From positions 1 through 30,999 of the forward strand of contig CAYNHH010000008.1 of NCBI GenBank assembly GCA_964397085.1: a stretch of DNA of 30,999 bases. The letters are read 5' to 3'. The notes beneath the pieces were generated by a model. That model was given only the letters and a program-made list of their open reading frames with translations, searched no databases and was not told where the DNA came from. The first letter of the stretch is position 1; each line of letters begins with the position of its first letter. The stretch comes from CAILAD01 sp964397085. GTDB lineage: Bacteria; Patescibacteriota; Saccharimonadia; CAILAD01; BJGX01. Shown piece by piece: positions 14,567 to 21,210 of the stretch. Made by a program: the position numbers and the translations under genes.

Positions 14567-15829
14567 TTGTCAATCATAAACGCAACCATAATCATCACAA
14601 CATACAAGCAGGTAAAGCTGCTGAGACTAATATTACTTCTTTTGGCGCACCAAAAAACAAAGTATAATTTTGAAATCATCATATGTGAAGATGGCAGTAT
14701 TGATAACGTACCGTCGTTAATTTCACTGTTTTCCAAGAATTACCCGGATTTACAAATTAGTTACCTTTGGCAACAAGATAGGGGCTTTAGGGCTGGACAA
14801 GCAAGAAATATGGGAATTCGACAGGCTCGTGGAGAAATAATCATACTGCTTGATGGCGATATGTTACCTGCGGAAAACTTTATTAATCGACATGTAGATT
14901 TTCATCAAAAACACAAAAGATCTGTTCTTTCTACTGGTAGAAAAATTATTGATGATAAATACATCTTTCCAAGATTTTCTAAAAATTATTCTTCTAACCC
15001 AGAATTACTTTGGGAATTCCTAAAGAATAAGGCATCAAACAATATGATAGAAAACAACTTTCGTACAAAATGGTACCGTTCAGAAAGACCATGGATGGCT
15101 TTCTTTTCATGTAGCGCCAGCTTTCCAAATGATCAGAAAGCCAGATATAACGAGCATCTTGTTGGCTGGGGAATCGAAGATTGGGACATAGCAATTGAAT
15201 TCTATTCAAATAACTATGATGTCATTTATCAATCTACACCTTGTGCTTATCATGTAGATTATAAGCCTGTCATTTCTAACGCGTTTCGTAATAATAATCA
15301 CTCTCAGCTGGTTGATTTTGCCAGAAATACCTTATTGTTTATTGATACGCATGAAAACGTAGATCTCACAGAATGTGCTATCGCATTAAGAAACTACGCG
15401 CTGCAAGAAAATAATACTTGGACTTGGGCTGGTGATGATCAGCAACAGCGAGATTACAAAGAAAGCATCGAAATCTTAAGACAGTGGCTACATGATGAAG
15501 GCATTTATTCTAAGTCAAAAAAATATTTAAAAAAGGAACCGAATTTTGATATTACGTTAATAATCCCGGCCAGTTACAGTATGAGCTATATTAGGAAAAC
15601 AGTAGCATCACTTCAAATTCAAATACCAACGTATACATTTAAAGTAATATTATTAACTAATAGCTACCAAGTAAGTAAAATACGGGACTGCCAAAAACTG
15701 TTTAACAATTTAGCTTCCCCATATATGATTGCAAAATGTGAAGATTACCAGCTACATGAAAAACATATAGTGATAAATGATCATATACTTCTTAAATCCA
15801 ACTATATTAGTAGCTATGTCAATAAATAA
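14567..15829 (+). CDS. GT2-type glycosyltransferase with galactosyltransferase-like C-domain and truncated second module
   Basis: Predicted to transfer a sugar from a nucleotide-sugar donor in surface polysaccharide synthesis; donor and acceptor are unknown. The GT-A fold shows as ATIIITTYKQVKLL, IIICEDGS, FRAGQARNMGIRQARGEI, the metal-binding DGD of ILLDGDM near residue 97, and the acceptor-side VGWGIEDWDIAIEF segment found in chondroitin-polymerase-like and beta-galactosyltransferase enzymes. After about residue 325 a second module seems to begin (FDITLIIPASYS) but ends after about 95 residues, too short for a full domain. No ATG is available: TTG at 14567 is used here, but TTG at 14555 lies directly against the -10 box. 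AT-rich codon use differs sharply from the next genes. Confidence 0.82.
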   Translation: MSIINATIIITTYKQVKLLRLILLLLAHQKTKYNFEIIICEDGSIDNVPSLISLFSKNYPDLQISYLWQQDRGFRAGQARNMGIRQARGEIIILLDGDMLPAENFINRHVDFHQKHKRSVLSTGRKIIDDKYIFPRFSKNYSSNPELLWEFLKNKASNNMIENNFRTKWYRSERPWMAFFSCSASFPNDQKARYNEHLVGWGIEDWDIAIEFYSNNYDVIYQSTPCAYHVDYKPVISNAFRNNNHSQLVDFARNTLLFIDTHENVDLTECAIALRNYALQENNTWTWAGDDQQQRDYKESIEILRQWLHDEGIYSKSKKYLKKEPNFDITLIIPASYSMSYIRKTVASLQIQIPTYTFKVILLTNSYQVSKIRDCQKLFNNLASPYMIAKCEDYQLHEKHIVINDHILLKSNYISSYVNK

Positions 15830-15844
15830 AAAAGGCCAAAAGCA

Positions 15845-15870
15845 ATCATCTCGAATTATTCTGAGATGAT
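15845..15870. terminator. Hairpin between converging glycosyltransferase and microprotein genes
   Basis: ATCATCTC-GAA (15845-15855), triloop TTA, TTC-T-GAGATGAT (15859-15870): 11 pairs with one bulged T. On the minus strand it is followed within about 12 nt by TTTT and then TTTTTT tracts, so it may end the microprotein transcript; on the plus strand no T-run follows. Confidence 0.45.
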
Positions 15871-15886
15871 GCAAATGACCTGTTGA

Positions 15887-15910
15887 CTTCTTCGAAGCAA
15901 GCCGAAGAAG
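15887..15910 (-). terminator. Second hairpin immediately after the 61-aa gene
   Basis: CTTCTTCG / CGAAGAAG, 8 bp with an 8-nt loop, starting 2 nt past the stop codon. There is no T-run directly behind it, so it could be a 3' stabiliser that works with the hairpin at 15845-15870. Confidence 0.4.
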
Positions 15911-15912
15911 TG

Positions 15913-16098
15913 TCAGATTGCAGCCGCCTTGAGCAACTCGAGTTGCTCGAGAGAGATGAAGACTTCCCCGTCGAAGTCATCGGTGATCTTGACCTGGCGC
16001 TCCAGAGGTGCATCCTCGCTGATGAAGACCTTCGGGCAAACGTTTGAACTGGCATGGCAGAGTGTTGCCTTGTGTTCGTATCTGTACGGCTCGTCCAT
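15913..16098 (-). CDS. 61-aa Cys/His microprotein with ITDD motif
   Basis: Unknown function, cytoplasmic by appearance. Features: His9, adjacent Cys14-His15, Cys21-Pro22 (a plausible metal site), then the segment RQVKITDDFDGEVFISLEQLELL in which ITDD, S-x-EQ and a terminal helix stand out (split here as RQVKITDD and SLEQLELL). It is paralogous to the 65-aa gene at 18161-18358, where Cys14-His15 fall at the same positions. The ATG at 16098 has AGGAG 7 nt upstream and a TTGACA-17-TACACT promoter. Codon use is GC-rich compared with the glycosyltransferase next to it. An 18-bp palindrome, GAGCAACTCGAGTTGCTC (15931-15948), sits inside its 3' end. Confidence 0.8.
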   Translation of the reverse strand: MDEPYRYEHKATLCHASSNVCPKVFISEDAPLERQVKITDDFDGEVFISLEQLELLKAAAI

Positions 16099-16150
16099 GG
16101 TGAACTCCTAATTTCCGTGTACTCCTGGTCATCTTTGCCAGGTTGGCTTC

Positions 16151-16179
16151 AGTGTAGTCTTATTTGTTACTACTGTCAA
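16151..16179 (-). promoter_or_regulatory. Promoter of the 61-aa microprotein gene
   Basis: TTGACA (16174-16179), 17-bp spacer, TACACT (16151-16156) on the minus strand. The leader of roughly 45 nt contains a CCTGG/CCAGG hairpin and ends in AGGAG 7 nt before the ATG. Confidence 0.7.
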
Positions 16180-16195
16180 CAATGCTTATGTAATA

Positions 16196-16224
16196 TTGCT
16201 TTATTTATATTCGAGTGGTATAAT
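16196..16224 (+). promoter_or_regulatory. Promoter of the FtsX-like permease gene
   Basis: TTGCTT (16196-16201), 17 bp, then TGG-TATAAT (16216-16224), an extended -10. The start site near 16231 gives a leader of about 40 nt with GAGAGG 7 nt before the ATG at 16273. Confidence 0.65.
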
Positions 16225-16272
16225 ATTGCTCGATCTTGTTCATTTACACCCTACAGCCCAGAGAGGCCCAAG

Positions 16273-17379
16273 ATGCGTACAATATTCCGTTTCGCCTACA
16301 TCAAGGCGTTTCGTCGCAAGCGTGGCGCAGGAGCCGAGAAGGTCTCTGCAATTCGCATTGGTGCGTTTGCCTTCACGGCCGCACTAGTGATGATGTTTGT
16401 GTCTATCAATATTGAGAGCACTGAAGGCACCGCACGGTACTTCCGTACCAACACAAGTGACTACGTAGTGACCCAGGCAGGTTCGCGTAGCAATGTCGAA
16501 AGCTCTACTGTGCCGGCAGATGTAATGCAAAGCCTGCACAATATCGATGGCATTGATGTAGCTGGTATGACGTATTACTTTGGCAAGCTCAAGGGGCGCG
16601 ACACGCTCTACTCTATGTATGAGCCGGGCCAACCCACTCAGCCCTTGCTAGCAAGTGGTAGACATATTGAAACCGATAGCGAGACTGTGATTGATACAGA
16701 CCTGGCGTCTTCACTTGGCATCTCGCTTGGTGATAGCGTGAAGCTGGTAGACAGCAACTTTACCGTTGTGGGTCTCAGTCGCGAGACTGGTAGCTTTGGT
16801 AAAGAGATGGTCTTTATCTCTAACTCAGCTATGTTTCACCTCTACGGTGGGTTTGAGTTGTACAACCAAATTGCAATCAAAACCAACGGCCGGGTCATTC
16901 CAGATGCCACCAAGGCAAGCTGGGGTGAATCGGTTGAGATGATTACTCAGCAGGAGTACATCGACGGCATCGTTGCGTACTGGGGCAGAAACGTCAGCCC
17001 GCTGATCTTCACGATCATCGCAATCGTTACCCTGCTGTCGCTCGTAAGCTTGCTGGTGTTTCTTATCAACCAGCTCAAGTTGCAATTGCCAACCCTAGGT
17101 ATCTTTCGTACCTGCGGTGCTTCACGGCGCCAAGTAGGTGCAATAGAGGGCCTGGCAATGGCGATGCTAGCAGTAGCTGGCTACCTAGTGGCTATTCCGT
17201 TGGGCTGGCTGTTTGTACAAGCCAACAACCTGATCACCCCTGGCTTTCATGCCACACTCGGTGCAACCGAGCTAGTGGCGGCAGGGCTTGTAGTATTTGT
17301 GATTGCTGCAATCGCGGTGGTGGTGACTTGGCTCAGGGCCAGCAAGAGCTCGCCAATGTCGCTGTTGCGTGGTGAGTGA
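16273..17379 (+). CDS. FtsX/MacB-type ABC transporter permease without a neighbouring ATPase
   Basis: A 368-residue membrane protein with the layout of lipoprotein/peptide-exporter permeases: basic N-terminus, TM1 at about 28-44, an extracellular MacB-type domain (about 50-235), then three helices at about 242-266, 290-315 and 332-353 forming the FtsX domain, ending SSPMSLLRGE. The coupling segment LGIFRTCGASRRQVGAIEG is typical of this family. Such permeases need an ABC ATPase partner, but none is adjacent; the ABC-F protein nearby is not of that type. The ATG at 16273 follows GAGAGG; the frame stays open upstream to 16054 but runs through the promoter. GC-richer codons, its own promoter and a strong terminator make it a self-contained unit. 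Confidence 0.85.
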   Translation: MRTIFRFAYIKAFRRKRGAGAEKVSAIRIGAFAFTAALVMMFVSINIESTEGTARYFRTNTSDYVVTQAGSRSNVESSTVPADVMQSLHNIDGIDVAGMTYYFGKLKGRDTLYSMYEPGQPTQPLLASGRHIETDSETVIDTDLASSLGISLGDSVKLVDSNFTVVGLSRETGSFGKEMVFISNSAMFHLYGGFELYNQIAIKTNGRVIPDATKASWGESVEMITQQEYIDGIVAYWGRNVSPLIFTIIAIVTLLSLVSLLVFLINQLKLQLPTLGIFRTCGASRRQVGAIEGLAMAMLAVAGYLVAIPLGWLFVQANNLITPGFHATLGATELVAAGLVVFVIAAIAVVVTWLRASKSSPMSLLRGE

Positions 17380-17394
17380 GTAAATAAGTAGTCT

Positions 17395-17428
17395 GACTCA
17401 AAGGAAATTCCTTTGAGTCTTTTTTTTT
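17395..17428 (+). terminator. Rho-independent terminator of the permease gene
   Basis: GACTCAAAGG, loop AAATT, CCTTTGAGTC, then nine T. A perfect 10-bp stem starting 15 nt after the stop codon. Confidence 0.92.
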
Positions 17429-17437
17429 ATTTCTCTA

Positions 17438-17737
17438 TTATCTCTTAGTACTCAGCTTGATAATTTCTTGGACGTTATCGTCTTTGGCAGACTTATTGAC
17501 CTTGGTATGGCCACACTTTATGCAAGTGTGCTTGAGGGTGTAGTTACTGCCACTCACCTTTTCTGTGCTTGGTTTCATGAGACCATGACAGGTGCTAGTT
17601 CTATCGCCAGGATTATTATCTACATGTAGTGAATATAGGCAATTAGGACAGTGGTTGGTGTAGCCGCTACCCTGCACTTTTTGGCCGCATTTTTTGCATT
17701 CAAAGTCTTCAGTAACTTTGGTAAATGTTTTTGTCAT
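17438..17737 (-). CDS. RNHCP domain zinc-binding protein
   Basis: A 99-residue soluble protein matching the RNHCP family, whose biochemical role is not established. Three metal-binding pairs are visible: CKKC (14-17 region), NHCPNC (28-33, the name-giving motif as TNHCPNCLYSLHVD), a single Cys in STCHGLM, and CIKCGH. The PGDRTS and DDN segments are also family features. A TATACT box ends 6 nt before the ATG with a TTGTGA -35 at 17 bp, so the transcript is predicted leaderless, unlike the neighbouring GC-rich genes. It lies just downstream of the 55-aa gene on the same strand. Confidence 0.85.
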   Translation of the reverse strand: MTKTFTKVTEDFECKKCGQKVQGSGYTNHCPNCLYSLHVDNNPGDRTSTCHGLMKPSTEKVSGSNYTLKHTCIKCGHTKVNKSAKDDNVQEIIKLSTKR

Positions 17738-17743
17738 GGTACT

Positions 17744-17772
17744 AGTATAACTACTACTCTACAACTTCACAA
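17744..17772 (-). promoter_or_regulatory. Promoter of the RNHCP gene (leaderless type)
   Basis: TTGTGA (17767-17772), 17 bp, TATACT (17744-17749) on the minus strand; the -10 ends 6 nt before the ATG. The -35 lies within the 3' end of the 55-aa gene. Confidence 0.6.
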
Positions 17773-17921
17773 AACTGTACTATGCACATAGTGACTTCTC
17801 CTTCGCTGAGTTGACCAGACTGGTAGAGCTTAACTATATGTTTGCAGGCTTTGGTAAAAACATCTGGTTGGTTGTTGGCTACTTTGATTTGTTGCTTGTG
17901 CTTAGCTATAAAATTTTGCAT
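17754..17921 (-). CDS. 55-aa hypothetical protein
   Basis: A short gene of unknown function with the best ribosome binding site in the window: AGGAGGT ending 3 nt before the ATG at 17921. The protein begins MQNFIAKHKQQIKVANN and contains three Cys (residues 26, 46, 51) and a likely helical centre (ACKHIVKLYQSGQLSEGEV). No signal peptide. It may be a small regulatory or binding protein; nothing more can be said. It is preceded by a terminator hairpin (17950-17981), so its expression may depend on readthrough. Confidence 0.65.
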   Translation of the reverse strand: MQNFIAKHKQQIKVANNQPDVFTKACKHIVKLYQSGQLSEGEVTMCIVQFCEVVE

Positions 17922-17949
17922 GAGACCTCCTAGTAAATAATAAATGGGT

Positions 17950-17981
17950 AAAAAAATACGCCACAGCTTACACTATGACGC
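17950..17981 (-). terminator. Terminator upstream of the 55-aa gene
   Basis: Minus strand: GCGTCATAG, loop TGTAAG, CTGTGGCGT, then ATTTTTTT. Nine pairs, three of them G-U wobbles that only exist in the minus-strand RNA, which shows the direction. The stop codon of the 27-codon leader ORF falls in its loop. Confidence 0.7.
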
Positions 17982-18051
17982 ATTGATCTGCCCGGGCGGT
18001 GAGACCCGGAATGACTAATTTTGTTTGGATAATACAATTAATTTTGTTCAT
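17968..18051 (-). CDS. Possible 27-aa leader peptide
   Basis: ATG at 18051 with GAGGTG about 7 nt upstream opens a 27-codon frame (starts MNKINCIIQTKLVIPG) whose TAA lies in the loop of the terminator at 17950-17981. An upstream TTCAC can pair with GTGAA over the ribosome binding site. The position between a promoter-like box and a terminator resembles an attenuation leader; it could equally be a chance ORF. Confidence 0.35.
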   Translation of the reverse strand: MNKINCIIQTKLVIPGLTARADQCVIV

Positions 18052-18089
18052 ACTTGTTCACCTCAAAAATTTTGTGAAAGTGAGCTCAT

Positions 18090-18116
18090 ACTATACCCTC
18101 TATAAGCCCGATGCAA
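18090..18116 (-). promoter_or_regulatory. Weak promoter before the possible leader peptide
   Basis: TATAGT (18090-18095) with TTGCAT (18111-18116) at a short 15-bp spacing on the minus strand, downstream of the terminator of the 65-aa gene. It would produce a short transcript ending at 17950. Confidence 0.35.
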
Positions 18117-18123
18117 GCATAAG

Positions 18124-18153
18124 AAAAACCCAACTAGTGATTACTAGTTGGGT
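18124..18153 (-). terminator. Rho-independent terminator of the 65-aa microprotein gene
   Basis: Perfect 11-bp stem ACCCAACTAGT / ACTAGTTGGGT with loop AATC, followed by T4-5 on the minus strand, 7 nt past the stop codon. Confidence 0.9.
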
Positions 18154-18160
18154 AAGAGGG

Positions 18161-18358
18161 CTAGATGCCCAAGGTACTGATGTCTGTCGTCATGATCTCT
18201 TCAACTTGCTCACGCGAAAGCTGAATTGCACCACCATGATCGTCGGTGATGACGAACTGCTTGGCTGGCTCGGCCGTTGGGACGTGTGACAACACCGGGC
18301 AACAGTCGTCGGTATGACACTTGAAGGTGTGAATCGGGATTCTTGCGGGGGGTGGCAT
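18161..18358 (-). CDS. 65-aa Cys/His microprotein with ITDD motif (paralogue)
   Basis: Unknown function. His10, Cys14-His15 and Cys19-Cys20-Pro21 could bind a metal; the C-terminal half has FVITDDHGGAIQLSREQVEE, matching the 61-aa protein at 15913-16098 in ITDD, the following Gly, S-x-EQ and the final helix. The longer reading from 18421 is rejected because AGGAG lies 8 nt before the ATG at 18358 and the promoter (TTGAAA-17-TAATAT) lies between. A 16-bp palindrome spans the promoter spacer, so repression by a dimeric protein is likely. GC-rich codon use, as in its paralogue. Confidence 0.78.
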   Translation of the reverse strand: MPPPARIPIHTFKCHTDDCCPVLSHVPTAEPAKQFVITDDHGGAIQLSREQVEEIMTTDISTLGI

Positions 18359-18392
18359 TGCTGGTTCTCCTGCGGTCGAGGTACGAACCAAT

Positions 18393-18421
18393 ATATTACA
18401 ACAAAAATACGTATTTTTCAA
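18393..18421 (-). promoter_or_regulatory. Promoter with operator-like palindrome, 65-aa microprotein gene
   Basis: TTGAAA (18416-18421), 17 bp, TAATAT (18393-18398) on the minus strand. The perfect palindrome AAAAATACGTATTTTT (18403-18418) fills the spacer and overlaps the -35. Confidence 0.6.
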
Positions 18422-18452
18422 TACATAATTAAAGTTTTAGAAGGGATGTCAC

Positions 18453-19865
18453 CTAGTAGGCTTTGGCGAGAATGGTTTTGCCTGCCTTATCAAAAGGATA
18501 ACAACGCACAGTAATACCGTGGTCTTTTTTGAGTGAATCTTCTAGCTTGCTATCTACATCAAAATCAACTAGTGCAAACTTACCGTCTTTGACAGCAGTG
18601 ACAGCTTCATCTTCTGAACTACACTCAATGGTATTTTCTTGCTGTCTTTGCTTACTTTGCGTAAATAGTCGCTCTTGCATAGCACTGAGTTCTTGAGTGA
18701 TAGTGGTTGCAACATCTTCAATAGCTACGGTTTTTTTCTCGCCGGTGTCACGCAAAACAAATATGACTTGTTTGGCCTCAAGATCACGTGGGCCAATCTC
18801 AATACGTACCGGTACGCCACGTTTTTCGTAAGCGTAGAATTTTTCGCCTGGACTAATGTCGCGATCATCCACCAATACTACTTCATTAATATCATCAGCA
18901 AGCTCGCTGGCCATTTGCTTTACATCGGCATTATCACCACCAACGGTAGTGATTACAGCCTTGAGTGGTGCAAGCTTAGGAGGCAGCACCAAGCCCTTGT
19001 CGTCACTATGGCTCATTATAAGACCACCGATAGAACGAGTGCTCATACCCCAGCTGGTTTGCCAAACAGGTTTTACGCTACCATCTTCTGCAGAATAATT
19101 CACATCAAATGCTTTTGAAAAAGTGTCGCCAAGGTTGTGTGAGGTAGCAAACTGCAAAGCCTTACCATCTTGCATCATTGGCTCGAGCGTGTAAGTCTTT
19201 TTGGCACCGGCAAACCGTTCACGTTCGCTTTTTTCACCAGCAACAACTGCTATAGCCATAATGTTTTCGGCAACATCACGATATATTTCCAGCGCTTGGC
19301 GCGCCATAGCATCTGCCTCGGCTTCGTCTGCATGAGCGGTGTGACCCTCCTGCCACAAGAACTCTGTGCTACGTAAAAATAATCTTGGTCGCATTTCCCA
19401 ACGCACAATATTGGCCCATTGATTGATCATAAGTGGTAAATCTCTGTAGCTTTGAATCCACTTTGAAAAACTATCATAAATAATTGTCTCGCTAGTTGGG
19501 CGGACTATGAGCTTCTCTTCTAGCTCTTTGCCACCAGCATGAGTAACTACTGCTACCTCTGGTGCGAAGCCTTCTATATGACTAGCTTCTTTATGAAGTA
19601 GACTCTCTGGAATAAATAATGGAAAGTACATATTGGGCACACCAGCGGCTTTAATGCGTTCATCTAGCTCTGTCTTGATGGCCTCCCAAATAGCATACCC
19701 ATAGGGCTTGATGATCATACTGCCTTTGGCTGGGCCATTTTCAGCGAGGTCTGAAGCGGTAATGACATCTTGATACCACTGCGGGAAATCTGCCTCACGT
19801 GTAACAATGTCTTTTTTGCTATTACCAGTATTGTGGAGTAAGTATTCGAATTCTTTTGCTTTCAT
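18453..19865 (-). CDS. proS: Prolyl-tRNA synthetase, archaeal/eukaryotic type
   Basis: Charges tRNA-Pro with proline. The 470-residue form without the long editing insertion of the standard bacterial enzyme belongs to the archaeal/eukaryotic type found in some bacteria. Class II motifs are visible: the FPLFIPES region of motif 1, the motif 2 region RPRLFLRSTEFLWQEGHTAH, and motif 3 within SWGMSTRSIGGLIMSH. The anticodon-binding domain follows, with VLVDDRDISPGEKFYAYEKRGVP and IEIGPRD, ending in KAY, the conserved C-terminal tyrosine of this type. The ATG overlaps the hisS stop by one base (TAATG), so the two synthetases are translationally coupled. Confidence 0.95.
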   Translation of the reverse strand: MKAKEFEYLLHNTGNSKKDIVTREADFPQWYQDVITASDLAENGPAKGSMIIKPYGYAIWEAIKTELDERIKAAGVPNMYFPLFIPESLLHKEASHIEGFAPEVAVVTHAGGKELEEKLIVRPTSETIIYDSFSKWIQSYRDLPLMINQWANIVRWEMRPRLFLRSTEFLWQEGHTAHADEAEADAMARQALEIYRDVAENIMAIAVVAGEKSERERFAGAKKTYTLEPMMQDGKALQFATSHNLGDTFSKAFDVNYSAEDGSVKPVWQTSWGMSTRSIGGLIMSHSDDKGLVLPPKLAPLKAVITTVGGDNADVKQMASELADDINEVVLVDDRDISPGEKFYAYEKRGVPVRIEIGPRDLEAKQVIFVLRDTGEKKTVAIEDVATTITQELSAMQERLFTQSKQRQQENTIECSSEDEAVTAVKDGKFALVDFDVDSKLEDSLKKDHGITVRCYPFDKAGKTILAKAY

Positions 19866-21169
19866 TATTTTTTCGCCTTTATTATTGCAGTATCAACAGC
19901 CATAGATTCTTGCTCACCAGTTTGCATGTCTTTGAGTACCACGGTTTTATTCTTAGTCTCTTCTTCGCCTATTACAACGGTGTATGGTACACCAAGCTTG
20001 TCGGCATATTTGAATTGCTTCTCTGGCTTGTTGTCATCAAGCTCTACTTGAGTTGCTATGCCAGCGGCTCTAAAATCGCTCGCTACCTTCAGTGCCCAGT
20101 CGCGCGAGCCTTCACCAAAATTAGCAATAAATACCTGAACTGGATTGCTATTTGTAGCTAGTAAATCATTTTCTAGTAGTGCGGCGAATAATCTACTCAG
20201 ACCAATAGATACACCCACACCCGGCAAGTGAGTCTTAGTATAGTACTCAGCCAGATTGTCATACCGGCCACCAGAACAAACACTGCCAAACTCTGGGTAG
20301 TCATTGAGCACTGTCTCGTAGACAGTACCAGTGTAGTAGTCTAGGCCACGTACAATCTTCAGCTCTAGCTTGTATGTAGTCTCATCAACACCAAGTGCAC
20401 TGACTTGCTTGAAGAGTTCTGTTACTTCACTGAGGCCTGCAGTGAATGCTTCGTTGGCAATACTCAAACCATTCAGCTTATTGATAACTTCAGAAGAAGT
20501 GCCATCAAGATTTACAAAATCTAAAATCTGCTGTGAGTCATCATCTCCACAGCCAGCTGTCTTGAGCATCTTGGTTACTTCTTCAGCACCAATCTTTTCA
20601 AGCTTATCAATAGCGTGCATAATATCCTCAGATTTATCACTCAGACCAACACCTTCTAAAAACCCTGTAATGAGCTTGCGATTGTTGATACGAATAGTGT
20701 ATTTGCCTATGTTGAGCGCGGTAAATACATCGGCAATAAGAGCAACTAGCTCAGCATCGTGCCCGGTGCTACTCGAGCCAATTACATCTGCATCACATTG
20801 ATAAAACTCTCTGTACCTACCCTTTTGAGCACGTTCGGCTCGCCAAACTTTTTGTATTTGGTAGCGACGAAATGGAAAAGCTAAGTCGTTCTCGTGCTCT
20901 GCAACATAGCGCGCAAGTGGCACGGTGAGATCATAATGCAAAGCATATTCTTTATCACCCTTAGTAAAACGGTAAACTTCTTTTTCTGTCTCACCACCAC
21001 CCTTGGCAAGCAACACTTCAGCGAGCTCAATAGCTGGACTCTCAACAGGTAAAAACCCATAGCGCTCATAGACACTACGAATAGTATCAAGCATCTGTTG
21101 CAATTGAGCTTGCTGGTGTGGGAGGTATTCTACAAACCCAGATGGCCTGCGAGGAGTAACTTTATTCAT
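19865..21169 (-). CDS. hisS: Histidyl-tRNA synthetase
   Basis: Charges tRNA-His. The 434 residues carry class II motifs in order: PRRPSGFVEYLP at the N-terminus, motif 2 in RRYQIQKVWRAERAQKGRYREFYQCDADVIG, the histidine-binding ELKIVRGLDYYTGTVYE loop (LVRGLDYY in most members), GSVCSGGRYDNL, and motif 3 around VGVSIGLSRLF, then the anticodon-binding domain from about 340. A GATAAT box ends 7 nt before the ATG, with TTGACC at 18-bp spacing and no ribosome binding site, so the hisS-proS mRNA is predicted leaderless. Confidence 0.95.
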   Translation of the reverse strand: MNKVTPRRPSGFVEYLPHQQAQLQQMLDTIRSVYERYGFLPVESPAIELAEVLLAKGGGETEKEVYRFTKGDKEYALHYDLTVPLARYVAEHENDLAFPFRRYQIQKVWRAERAQKGRYREFYQCDADVIGSSSTGHDAELVALIADVFTALNIGKYTIRINNRKLITGFLEGVGLSDKSEDIMHAIDKLEKIGAEEVTKMLKTAGCGDDDSQQILDFVNLDGTSSEVINKLNGLSIANEAFTAGLSEVTELFKQVSALGVDETTYKLELKIVRGLDYYTGTVYETVLNDYPEFGSVCSGGRYDNLAEYYTKTHLPGVGVSIGLSRLFAALLENDLLATNSNPVQVFIANFGEGSRDWALKVASDFRAAGIATQVELDDNKPEKQFKYADKLGVPYTVVIGEEETKNKTVVLKDMQTGEQESMAVDTAIIKAKK

Positions 21170-21176
21170 AGAGTCT

Positions 21177-21206
21177 ATTATCGCTCATACCTACCTGATT
21201 GGTCAA
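21177..21206 (-). promoter_or_regulatory. Promoter of the hisS-proS operon (leaderless type)
   Basis: TTGACC (21201-21206), 18 bp, GATAAT (21177-21182) on the minus strand; the -10 ends 7 nt before the hisS ATG. Confidence 0.6.
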
Positions 21207-21210
21207 TCTA

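Noticed and set aside
16054..16272. N-terminal extension of the FtsX-like permease
   Set aside because: The extension crosses the TTGCTT-17-TATAAT promoter and antisense microprotein start; ATG at 16273 has GAGAGG and fits the family N-terminus.
17982..18012. GC-rich CCGGG / CCCGG hairpin as a tRNA or riboswitch
   Set aside because: Short 6-bp stem only, no further conserved arms; kept only as part of the possible leader region.
18359..18421. Upstream start for the 65-aa microprotein
   Set aside because: This stretch contains its promoter and palindrome; ATG at 18358 has AGGAG at correct spacing.
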